In this document: positions 43,896 through 50,097 of the stretch, in pieces
Numbering within the stretch: the first letter of the stretch is position 1
How the letters are laid out: every line of letters starts with the position of its first letter
Origin: Nitrospirota bacterium
GTDB taxonomy: Bacteria > Nitrospirota > Thermodesulfovibrionia > UBA6902
Direction of reading: 5' to 3'
Assembly (NCBI GenBank): GCA_016213935.1
Contig: JACQZG010000058.1
Location: forward strand, 1 to 64,000
Length of the DNA: 64,000 nt
The notes under the pieces: model-generated
What the model was told of the DNA's origin: nothing
Seen by the model: only the letters and a program-made list of their open reading frames with translations
Database searches by the model: none
Made by a program: the position numbers and the translations under genes

Positions 43896-44204
43896 ATGGC
43901 GGGGTTGAAGTCAATAACATGCATCGTGGAAAAGGATAACGCCGAGAGGGTGGTTAACGCGGCAATCGGCGCGGGGGCGCAGGGCGCGACAATCTCTTTT
44001 GCTGTCGGAGCGGGCGTCAGGCAGCAGATGGGAGTGATAGGGGAAATGATAATTCCTCAGAAGGAGATGATAACGATCGTGGCTCATGAGGATAAGGCTG
44101 ACACCATCTTTGACGCGGTTGTCATTGCGGGAGCGCTGGAGTCGCCGGGCAAGGGCTTTGCCTATATGCAGCCAGTGGATAGAGCAGTCGGTTTTCTGGA
44201 GTAA
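43896..44204 (+). CDS. P-II-like (GlnB-fold) regulator with short T-loop
   Basis: The 102-residue protein has the GlnB ferredoxin-like beta-alpha-beta repeat (KSITCIVEKDNAERVVNAAI; EMITIVAHEDKADTIFDAVV) and ends GKGFAYMQPVDRAVGFL. Classical P-II proteins are ~112 residues with a long T-loop bearing a uridylylated Tyr. Here the T-loop is short and has no Tyr, so control by GlnD is unlikely; adenine nucleotides or another ligand may be sensed. GGAGG precedes the ATG. No ammonium transporter is adjacent. Confidence 0.85.
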   Translation: MAGLKSITCIVEKDNAERVVNAAIGAGAQGATISFAVGAGVRQQMGVIGEMIIPQKEMITIVAHEDKADTIFDAVVIAGALESPGKGFAYMQPVDRAVGFLE

Positions 44205-44210
44205 CGGACT

Positions 44211-44804
44211 CTACAATTCTTTTCGTCCCTCGAGCGCCTTTGACAGGGTAACTTCGTCGGCGAATTCGATGTCGCCGCCTATAGGGAGGCCGTAGGCTAT
44301 TCTCGAAACCTTCACGCCGAGGGGTTTTAACTGCTGTGTTATGTACTGCGCGGTTGTCTCGCCCTTTGTATTCGGGTTTGTCGCGAGGATGACCTCTGTG
44401 ACGCCTCCTGCCCTGACTCTTTCAACAAGTTCCTTAATCTTAAGCTTATCGGGCGTAATCCCGTCTATAGGGGAGAGCGCTCCGAGCAGGACATGGTAGA
44501 GCCCGTTGAATATTCCCGTCTTCTCTATAACCACGAGGTTGCTCGGCTCCTCGACAACGCAGATCTTACCCTTGTCCCTTGAGGGGTTTCTGCATATGCT
44601 GCAGAGCTCGGCTTCGGTCACGCTGAAGCACTTTGAGCAGAAGCGCGCCTTCTCTCTAATTTTTATGATGGCGTCCGCCATAGAGAGAGCTTCGTGGCTC
44701 GGCATGCCCATTATGAAGAAGGCGAGGCGCTGGGCGGTCTTTCTTCCTATGCCGGGCAGGCGCATAAGCTCGTTTATGAGGCTTTCGACTATATCTTCGC
44801 TCAT
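44211..44804 (-). CDS. recR: Recombination protein RecR
   Basis: RecR works with RecO and RecF to load RecA at gaps. The 197-residue protein has the helix-hairpin-helix LPGIGRKTAQRLAFFIM, a four-Cys zinc finger (CSKC...CSIC) and a Toprim domain beginning ICVVEEPSNL. Its ATG overlaps the YbaB stop by 1 nt. The dnaX-ybaB-recR order is widely conserved. Confidence 0.98.
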   Translation of the reverse strand: MSEDIVESLINELMRLPGIGRKTAQRLAFFIMGMPSHEALSMADAIIKIREKARFCSKCFSVTEAELCSICRNPSRDKGKICVVEEPSNLVVIEKTGIFNGLYHVLLGALSPIDGITPDKLKIKELVERVRAGGVTEVILATNPNTKGETTAQYITQQLKPLGVKVSRIAYGLPIGGDIEFADEVTLSKALEGRKEL

Positions 44805-45136
44805 CAGCCGAAAATATTCCCGAGTCCCGGGATATTCAGACCTCCCGTGAGCTTTCCCATCTCTTCATTTACCATCTGCTGCGCCCTGCGGAGCGCCTCG
44901 TTTGATGCGGCGGTTATAAGGTCCTGAAGCATCTCTATGTCATCGGGGTTCACGACCTCTTTCTCTATCTTTATCGAGACAATCTCCATTGCGCCGCTGG
45001 CGGTCACGACCACCATGCCGCCGCCAGCCGATGCCTCAACAGTCTTTCGCTTTGCCTCTTCCTGTATCCTTGCCATCTCCTGCTGCATCTTCTGCGCCTG
45101 CTTCATCATGTCGCCAAGCATCTTCTTTGACATCAT
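44804..45136 (-). CDS. YbaB/EbfC nucleoid-associated protein
   Basis: This 110-residue DNA-binding protein starts with a Met/Gln-rich helix ([20 protein letters not shown]), followed by [20 protein letters not shown] and the end [12 protein letters not shown]. It forms dimers that bind DNA. It lies between dnaX and recR, the usual context. Confidence 0.97.
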   Translation of the reverse strand: MMSKKMLGDMMKQAQKMQQEMARIQEEAKRKTVEASAGGGMVVVTASGAMEIVSIKIEKEVVNPDDIEMLQDLITAASNEALRRAQQMVNEEMGKLTGGLNIPGLGNIFG

Positions 45137-45160
45137 ATCCTCCGGTTTACTTATATTCTT

Positions 45161-46807
45161 CTATTTTTGAGACTCGCTGCTGTTCCCGTTCTTTTCTAAA
45201 GCCCTCACCTCGAGAATCGAACTGTTGAGTATCTTTATCGCGCTTTGAATCAAGGGTTCCGCCATGAGCTTCTCTTTTGATATGCCCTGAGCCTGCTCAG
45301 TTTTTTTGGAGGGGAGGGGGATTATCTTAAGCCTCAGCCTCCTGCCCGATAGTTTTTTCAGGATATCTTCGATGGCGCGGGCGTTCTGCGTGATAGAGTC
45401 CGAGAGGAGTGACATCCCCCCGTTAAAACCTATCACAAGCTCCCTCTCGGTGAGTTCAACAGCCTTTGCCTCTGCGAGCTTGCAGGCAAGCAGATGATCC
45501 TGAATGTCAAAATGCGCTACAAGGCTGTTCCAGAGACTCTCTTTTTCAAAAACCTCAGCTTTGCCTGCTTCAGGCGCACACACATCCGGAACCTGACCGG
45601 CATCTTCAATCGTTAAGGGCTGAGCCTCCGCCTTTTTTTTTTCGGCAGAAGGCTTTTCTTCTTTTACTTCTCCGCCGTCAGCCTTTTCCAAAGCCTTGAG
45701 CACCTCATTTATCGAGGTCATGCCTTTTACGAATGATATCTTTAAAAGGCCGAGCTCGAGTATGTATCTCGGGTTAAGCGCGCTCCTCACTTCTCCGTCA
45801 AGCCTGAGAAGTTCGTTCAGTATGAGCGTTAGCGGCTCGATTCCTACATTGCAACACTCTCTCCTCATCTCTTCCGTCTCTTCAGCGGAGAAATCGAGCA
45901 GGCTGTCCGCGTCTTCAGCCGCCTTTATAATGGCAAGGTTTCTGAAGTGTTCGAGGAGCTCTCTCGTGAGAGTTCTCAGGTCATATCCCCTGTCAGCCTG
46001 GTCTTTAATAATGGTGAGGGTCTTGTTTATATCGCCTCCGAGTATCGCGGCCGAGAGGCTTTTGATCATCTCTGTCTCCGGGAGCCCCAGAAGCACCTGA
46101 AGGTCTTTCTCGGTCACATTTTCGCTGAATGATGACGCCTGGTCAAGAAGGGTGAGCGCGTCTCTCATGCTTCCGTCAGCCGCCCTCGCTATCATGTCAA
46201 GGGGCATGTCCTGAATATTTATCCCCTCGGCCTCTATGATCTTTTTTAACTGCCCCTTTATCTTCTCCTTCGGTATCTTGCGAAATGAGTGGTGCTGGCA
46301 TCGGGAGAGTATGGTGGCGGGTATCTTTTTCGGCTCAGTCGTCGCGAAGATGAATATGACGTGAGGAGGAGGCTCTTCGAGAGTCTTTAAGAGAGCGTTG
46401 AACGCCTGCGTGCTCAGCATGTGAACTTCATCTATGATGTAAACCTTGTACTTGCCGCTTGAGGGAGCATACTTGACAGCCTCTCTCAGTTCCCTGACGT
46501 CATCAACTCCGGTATTTGACGCTCCGTCTATCTCGAATACATCGACATATGAGCCCGCTGTTATCGCCTTGCAGTTATCGCATTTTCCGCACGGCTCGCC
46601 TTCCTGACGGGCAGTGCAGTTGAGCGCTTTTGAGAGTATTCTTGCGGTCGATGTCTTCCCGACTCCCCTCGGGCCTGAGAAGAGGTAGGCATGGACTATC
46701 TTGTCTCTCTTTATGGCGTTGATGAAGGTCGTTGCTACAGTTTCCTGCCCTGTCAGGTCGTCAAAGCTCTGGGGGCGCCATTTTCTCGCGAGAACGATAT
46801 AGCTCAT
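45161..46807 (-). CDS. dnaX: DNA polymerase III subunits gamma/tau
   Basis: DnaX is the clamp-loader ATPase. The 548-residue tau form has Walker A GPRGVGKTSTARILSKAL, a zinc-binding CGKCDNC, Walker B VYIIDEVHML, the sensor LEEPPPHVIFIFATTEP and the arginine finger SRCQ. A charged linker (~380-400) precedes a ~130-residue C-terminal polymerase/helicase contact region. The linker has ten consecutive A residues (plus-strand T run 45633-45642) where slippage would give a gamma-like short protein. No Shine-Dalgarno sequence is seen before the ATG. Confidence 0.97.
   Translation of the reverse strand: MSYIVLARKWRPQSFDDLTGQETVATTFINAIKRDKIVHAYLFSGPRGVGKTSTARILSKALNCTARQEGEPCGKCDNCKAITAGSYVDVFEIDGASNTGVDDVRELREAVKYAPSSGKYKVYIIDEVHMLSTQAFNALLKTLEEPPPHVIFIFATTEPKKIPATILSRCQHHSFRKIPKEKIKGQLKKIIEAEGINIQDMPLDMIARAADGSMRDALTLLDQASSFSENVTEKDLQVLLGLPETEMIKSLSAAILGGDINKTLTIIKDQADRGYDLRTLTRELLEHFRNLAIIKAAEDADSLLDFSAEETEEMRRECCNVGIEPLTLILNELLRLDGEVRSALNPRYILELGLLKISFVKGMTSINEVLKALEKADGGEVKEEKPSAEKKKAEAQPLTIEDAGQVPDVCAPEAGKAEVFEKESLWNSLVAHFDIQDHLLACKLAEAKAVELTERELVIGFNGGMSLLSDSITQNARAIEDILKKLSGRRLRLKIIPLPSKKTEQAQGISKEKLMAEPLIQSAIKILNSSILEVRALEKNGNSSESQK
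45633..45642 (-). promoter_or_regulatory. A10 slippery run in dnaX (possible gamma-making slippage site)
   Basis: In the mRNA, GAA AAA AAA AAG precedes GCG. A -1 shift reads GGSALND and stops at 45606-45608; a +1 shift reaches TAA within six codons. Both outcomes remove the tau-specific C-terminus. Confidence 0.55.
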
Positions 46808-46812
46808 AAGTA

Positions 46813-46840
46813 AGTTGTTGGTTATCAGTTGTCAGGGATT
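46813..46840. repeat. Heptad array upstream of dnaX
   Basis: AGTTGTT, GGTTATC, AGTTGTC, AGGGATT in 7-bp register, 6 bp before the dnaX start on the minus strand. Confidence 0.6.
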
Positions 46841-46902
46841 AGCAAAAACTCGTTAAGTATTCACCAACAACTAATCTCTGAAAACTATAAACTATTTTTT
46901 TA

Positions 46903-47013
46903 GGCCGGGCCTCCAGGTTATCCTGCGGCACACAGAATAGCCGCTTACCGTTGCTTCCTTCCGGACCTGGCGGGGTTCACAGTACGCTGTTGCACAGGGC
47001 CGAAGACCCGACC
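46903..47013 (-). ncRNA. ffs: Small signal recognition particle RNA (4.5S type)
   Basis: The minus strand contains the invariant Ffh-binding sequence CCAGGTCCGGAAGGAAGCA. The ends GGTCGGGTC and GGCCCGGCC pair as a 9-bp stem with G-U pairs, giving a ~111-nt single hairpin without an Alu domain. Location directly upstream of dnaX on the same strand is common. Confidence 0.95.
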
Positions 47014-47016
47014 AAA

Positions 47017-47047
47017 ACAGTTGTCAGTGAATAGTGAATATTTATAA
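47017..47047. repeat. Heptad array between SRP RNA and tRNA-Ser(GGA)
   Basis: AGTTGTC, AGTGAAT, AGTGAAT, ATTTATA in 7-bp register. A second trace (AACGACT, AATCACT) follows at about 47088-47101. Confidence 0.55.
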
Positions 47048-47109
47048 ACCTCTTCTGACTTATAGTTAAATTCATCTTTCCATTTACTAACGACTAATCA
47101 CTATTTGCT

Positions 47110-47134
47110 GCAAAATCTGCTCCCCAGATTTTGC
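47110..47134. repeat. Perfect 10-bp hairpin next to tRNA-Ser(GGA)
   Basis: GCAAAATCTG and CAGATTTTGC flank a 5-nt loop, directly 3' of the tRNA on the minus strand. No T run follows on either side, so it is not a standard terminator. Confidence 0.6.
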
Positions 47135-47135
47135 A

Positions 47136-47227
47136 TGGCGGAGAGGGAGGGATTCGAACCCTCGAGACGGTATTAGCGTCTACACGATTTCCAGTCGTGC
47201 TCCTTCGGCCAGCTCGGAAACCTCTCC
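47136..47227 (-). tRNA. tRNA-Ser(GGA)
   Basis: Reverse strand starts GGAGAGGTTTCCGAGC with a long variable arm. The anticodon loop CTGGAAA gives GGA. T-arm GGGTTCGAATCCC; CCA is encoded. Confidence 0.96.
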
Positions 47228-47235
47228 AGTAAAAC

Positions 47236-47341
47236 AGGGTATAGGGAATAGGGTATAGGGTATAACTTTTAACTTTAATTTTCAACTTTAACCAATGCCG
47301 TTATGCTCTATACTCTAAACCTTAACCCCTAACTCTAAGCC
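47236..47341. repeat. Two heptad arrays between tRNA-Ser genes
   Basis: 47236-47292 passes from GTATAGG/GAATAGG units to TTTTAAC/TTCAACT units; 47306-47341 has CTCTATA, CTCTAAA, CCTTAAC, CCCTAAC units. All keep a 7-bp period. Confidence 0.7.
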
Positions 47342-47347
47342 CTGCTT

Positions 47348-47460
47348 TTTATGGCGGAGAGGCAGGGATTCGAACCCTGGGTGAGGTTGCCCCCACAACG
47401 GTTTTTCCGCCTCAGGCGGACCCGCAGAGGCGGGCGAGACTAAGATATTTGTCCGCTCAA
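47348..47460 (-). pseudogene. Broken tRNA-Ser copy interrupted by two palindromes
   Basis: Positions 47348-47405 are identical over 58 bp to the 3' half of tRNA-Ser(CGA) at 47496-47553 (CCA end, T-arm, variable arm). Then come two tandem palindromes (on the minus strand CCCGCCTCTGCGGG and CCGCCTGAGGCGG), a CGAGAC remnant and unrelated sequence with no acceptor 5' strand. It cannot fold as a tRNA. Confidence 0.75.
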
Positions 47461-47499
47461 CCATATTGTTAATTTAATTTTTGTAACATTATTCATTTA

Positions 47500-47589
47500 T
47501 GGCGGAGAGGCAGGGATTCGAACCCTGGGTGAGGTTGCCCCCACAACGGTTTTCGAGACCGCCCCGTTCAACCGCTCCGGCACCTCTCC
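47500..47589 (-). tRNA. tRNA-Ser(CGA)
   Basis: Reverse strand starts GGAGAGGTGCCGGAGCGG. Anticodon loop CTCGAAA gives CGA; long variable arm GTGGGGGCAACCTCAC; CCA is encoded. Confidence 0.95.
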
Positions 47590-47595
47590 ATATAA

Positions 47596-47623
47596 GCTGA
47601 CAGCTGTCAGCTTTCAGCTTTGC
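47596..47623. repeat. Heptad array overlapping the tadA stop
   Basis: GCTGACA, GCTGTCA, GCTTTCA, GCTTTGC in 7-bp register. The last TadA codons (KAES) and its stop are made of repeat sequence. Confidence 0.65.
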
Positions 47624-48077
47624 CAACTCTTAATTTTGCAAAAAACCTCTTTAGAATATTTGCGCATTCATCCTCGAGCACCCCGGCCTTCACCTCGACC
47701 GAGTGATTGAGCCGGGGGTCTGATGTTATATGATAGATGCTCTCAGATGCCCCGAACCTGCTGTCCCCGCATCCGTAAACAAGCCTTCCGAGCCGTGCGT
47801 TTACCATCGCGCCTGCGCACATGACGCAAGGCTCTTTTGTCACATAAAGCGTCGAGTCCGTAAGGCGCCATGAGCCAAATCTGATTGCACCTTCTCTTAT
47901 CGCCAGCAGTTCCGCATGGGCTGTAGGATCGTTTGCAGTCTCCCTGAGGTTGTGCGCAGAGGCTATCACTTCACCATCTCTTACAAGGACGGCTCCGACA
48001 GGCACTTCTTCTTTGGCCATCGCCTTTTCCGCCTCTCTGATGGCAAACTCCATATAATATTCGTCAGTTTCATTCAT
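47607..48077 (-). CDS. tadA: tRNA-specific adenosine deaminase
   Basis: TadA deaminates the wobble A34 of tRNA-Arg(ACG) to inosine. Its substrate tRNA-Arg(ACG) is encoded 0.7 kb away. The 156-residue protein has the zinc and catalytic motifs HAELLAIREG and EPCVMCAGAMV. ATG 48077 (MNETDEYYMEFAI) gives the usual N-terminus; the longer open frame to 48140 is not supported. Confidence 0.95.
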   Translation of the reverse strand: MNETDEYYMEFAIREAEKAMAKEEVPVGAVLVRDGEVIASAHNLRETANDPTAHAELLAIREGAIRFGSWRLTDSTLYVTKEPCVMCAGAMVNARLGRLVYGCGDSRFGASESIYHITSDPRLNHSVEVKAGVLEDECANILKRFFAKLRVGKAES

Positions 48078-48195
48078 GATTATCGGACATATTAATTTAG
48101 CATAATGGGACGCCCTGATGCAGGATGCCATACTGGTCAAAAAACGAGATTAATGCAATAATAAAACCTATATCACAAAGGAAGGGGGAAGTAAT

Positions 48196-48798
48196 ATGAG
48201 AATATTGAAGTTCGCCCTGCTGTTTGCGTTGTCCGCCATTCTCGGCTGTGCCTCGCCCGGCATTGATGAAGCGAGGATCAAACAGCTTGAGACCGAACTC
48301 AGGAAAGAGTTCAGGGATCAGATAGACGCGTCGCGCAAGGAATTGATCGATGAGGCCAAAAAGGATAATCAGGTGCTTGATTCGAAGATAAACAGCCTTA
48401 AGGAGGAGTCGCAGGCAGGGCTGGCTGAACTGAAGGAGATTCATGAGAGGGACAACATAGAGCTTCAGAAGGGCGTATTGGGCAATAAGCGCCTTATAGA
48501 TGAACAGGCAAAGAGGATATACCTCATAGAGTCTATAGTCACTTCAAAGGCATCTTCTGACAAGGATACGGCTGAAGATGGTTTTGTGACTTACGTTGAC
48601 GGGATAAATATCTCGATCTCTATGGGAAGCGCGGACGGCATGCGTCCCGGCGATATATTTGGCATTTACAGCGGGAACGAGAAAATCGCCTCTGGTAAGG
48701 CCGTCAAGGTCGAGACGAATTCATCCGTGGGAATGGTGATCTCAAAAGATAAGGAGATAACCCTCGGCAATTCGGTCAGGCCGGAGAAGAAAAAATAG
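48196..48798 (+). CDS. Coiled-coil lipoprotein, unknown function
   Basis: The 200-residue product has a signal peptide with lipobox ILGCAS (Cys19). A charged alpha-helical coiled coil spans about residues 25-120, and a small beta-rich domain (VDGINISISMGSADGMRPGD, SVGMVISKDKEITLG) resembles FlgT_C/OB-like modules. It may tie the outer membrane to another envelope element (inference). GAAGGGGGAAG precedes the ATG. Confidence 0.75.
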   Translation: MRILKFALLFALSAILGCASPGIDEARIKQLETELRKEFRDQIDASRKELIDEAKKDNQVLDSKINSLKEESQAGLAELKEIHERDNIELQKGVLGNKRLIDEQAKRIYLIESIVTSKASSDKDTAEDGFVTYVDGINISISMGSADGMRPGDIFGIYSGNEKIASGKAVKVETNSSVGMVISKDKEITLGNSVRPEKKK

Positions 48799-48806
48799 AG
48801 CGGTGA

Positions 48807-48883
48807 TGGTGCGCCCAGGAGGAGTCGAACCCCCAACCTTCTGATCCGTAGTCAGACACTCTATCCAATTGAGCTATGGGCGC
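48807..48883 (-). tRNA. tRNA-Arg(ACG)
   Basis: Reverse strand GCGCCCATAGCTCAATTGGA with anticodon loop CTACGGA (ACG), T-arm GGGTTCGACTCC and encoded CCA. Its first base is the last base of the preceding gene's TAG stop. Confidence 0.96.
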
Positions 48884-49416
48884 TACTTTTTTATTCCCTG
48901 TATCAGCTTTAATCCGTAACGCTCGTGTTCAAACGCGTGGATCTGTGGCAGGTTGGCGTACAGCCAGCCCCATTCCTTCTTTTCAGCCGGGAATATCCTC
49001 TTCCCGCTTTCGTATACGGCAATTGCGACGGACGGGTTATTCGGCTCGTTAGACTCTGAGGTTATAACATTGCCCGTTATCTTGAGGCTCGGAAGGAACG
49101 GCCCGACCTTCACGGTAAGTTTTGAATTCGGAATGGAGAATTCCCCGCCTGTCTTAACTTTGAATTCTTCCGTCTTCCCTGTCGCCTTTTCATCAACCGC
49201 GATTACAACCGCTGTCCATCCGTTCTTTACCGCGTCGGGAACCACGACCTGAAAATCTTTCTCTTCAGCAGGAAACCCGCTCCCTCCTGCCGGCTTGTCA
49301 ATTATCGGGCCGGTTGCCGCGGGCCGGGGAGATGATGCCTTCTCTTCCTTCTTCTGACAGGCGGCAAATGAGAATGCTAAAACAGCTGTAACAAAAAAAA
49401 CAAAGATCTTTTTCAT
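48883..49416 (-). CDS. DUF2155 lipoprotein
   Basis: The 177-residue protein has a signal peptide and lipobox (FAACQKK), a low-complexity linker, then a domain with KVGPFLPSLKITGNVITSES, NNPSVAIAVYESGKRIF and WLYANLPQIHAFEHERYGL. This is the DUF2155 pattern of unknown function found in Gram-negative bacteria. The stop TAG shares its last base with tRNA-Arg, so mRNA and tRNA are probably one transcript cut by RNase P. Confidence 0.8.
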   Translation of the reverse strand: MKKIFVFFVTAVLAFSFAACQKKEEKASSPRPAATGPIIDKPAGGSGFPAEEKDFQVVVPDAVKNGWTAVVIAVDEKATGKTEEFKVKTGGEFSIPNSKLTVKVGPFLPSLKITGNVITSESNEPNNPSVAIAVYESGKRIFPAEKKEWGWLYANLPQIHAFEHERYGLKLIQGIKK

Positions 49417-49432
49417 AGCCAGGCTCCTTTAC

Positions 49433-49467
49433 TTTTAACTTATGACTTTTAACTGTTAACTCTCAAT
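49433..49467. repeat. Heptad array between DUF2155 and tRNA-Ser(GCT)
   Basis: TTTTAAC, TTATGAC, TTTTAAC, TGTTAAC, TCTCAAT in 7-bp register. Confidence 0.75.
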
Positions 49468-49475
49468 TCAAATAA

Positions 49476-49568
49476 TGGCGGAGAGGCAGGGATTCGAACC
49501 CTGGGTAGGGTGTTACCCCTACAACCGCTTAGCAGGCGGCTGCCTTCGACCTACTCGGCCACCTCTCC
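49476..49568 (-). tRNA. tRNA-Ser(GCT)
   Basis: Reverse strand GGAGAGGTGGCCGAGTAGG, anticodon loop CTGCTAA (GCT), long variable arm, T-arm GGGTTCGAATCCC and encoded CCA. Confidence 0.96.
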
Positions 49569-49672
49569 ATAGCATGGGCAATATTCAAAAATGATGCGCA
49601 AATACAGACATAAAATATACTCAATCAGGGTTTGTTTTGTAAACCTGAGGTTATCGCAGGGCGCTTTGCACG

Positions 49673-49698
49673 CTGCCGGAAAGATGCTTTCGCGGCAG
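49673..49698. repeat. Interrupted hairpin downstream of the response regulator gene
   Basis: CTGCCG/CGGCAG outer and AAAG/CTTT inner arms, 3-nt loop. It sits about 20 nt past the stop at 49717 (minus strand). No T run follows, so terminator function is doubtful. The remaining 49569-49716 shows nothing else. Confidence 0.35.
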
Positions 49699-49716
49699 GG
49701 ACAAACGGATTTGCAG

Positions 49717-50064
49717 TTATATATTAAGAAGTTTTTTTATCGTCCCTTTAAGCTCGGCAAGGTCTGCCGACTTCACTATGTACGCCTCGGAAGCCCAGAG
49801 GGCGAAGTCGTCCCTGTAGTCATAAGCCGTGGACATTATGACAGGGATCTTCGGGTTTATGTCCTTCATTTTTCTCAGGACATTTATGCCGTCCATGTCG
49901 GGCATCAGGATGTCAAGCGTCACGATGTCAGGTTTTTCCTTTTCAAATATCTCGATTCCCGCCATTCCGGTGCTGGCGACCACAACGTCATAACCGTCTT
50001 CTTCAAGCTCCTCTTTGTAAAGGCGCTGTATATTGAGGTCATCGTCAACAATAAGTATCTTCAT
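49717..50064 (-). CDS. Single-domain response regulator
   Basis: The 115-residue receiver has ILIVDDDLNI, phospho-accepting Asp in VTLDILMPDMDGI, the STAYD switch Thr region and Lys in YIVKSADL. No output domain. It follows the hybrid-sensor-like histidine kinase by 33 nt and is its likely phosphoryl acceptor. ATG 50064 has GGGGGAT upstream; the open frame to 50085 is not needed. Confidence 0.92.
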   Translation of the reverse strand: MKILIVDDDLNIQRLYKEELEEDGYDVVVASTGMAGIEIFEKEKPDIVTLDILMPDMDGINVLRKMKDINPKIPVIMSTAYDYRDDFALWASEAYIVKSADLAELKGTIKKLLNI

Positions 50065-50097
50065 TTTTTTATCCCCCTGTACCATATTTTATATTAT

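Noticed and set aside
47236..47341. CRISPR-like repeat
   Set aside because: Units are 7 bp, adjacent and drifting, with no spacers and no cas genes.
47348..47460. Possible selenocysteine tRNA (selC)
   Set aside because: The 3' half is identical to tRNA-Ser(CGA) and the 5' part cannot form the acceptor or a UCA anticodon arm; no selC was seen in the window.
49673..49698. Rho-independent terminator after the response regulator
   Set aside because: A hairpin is present but no T run follows on the minus strand.
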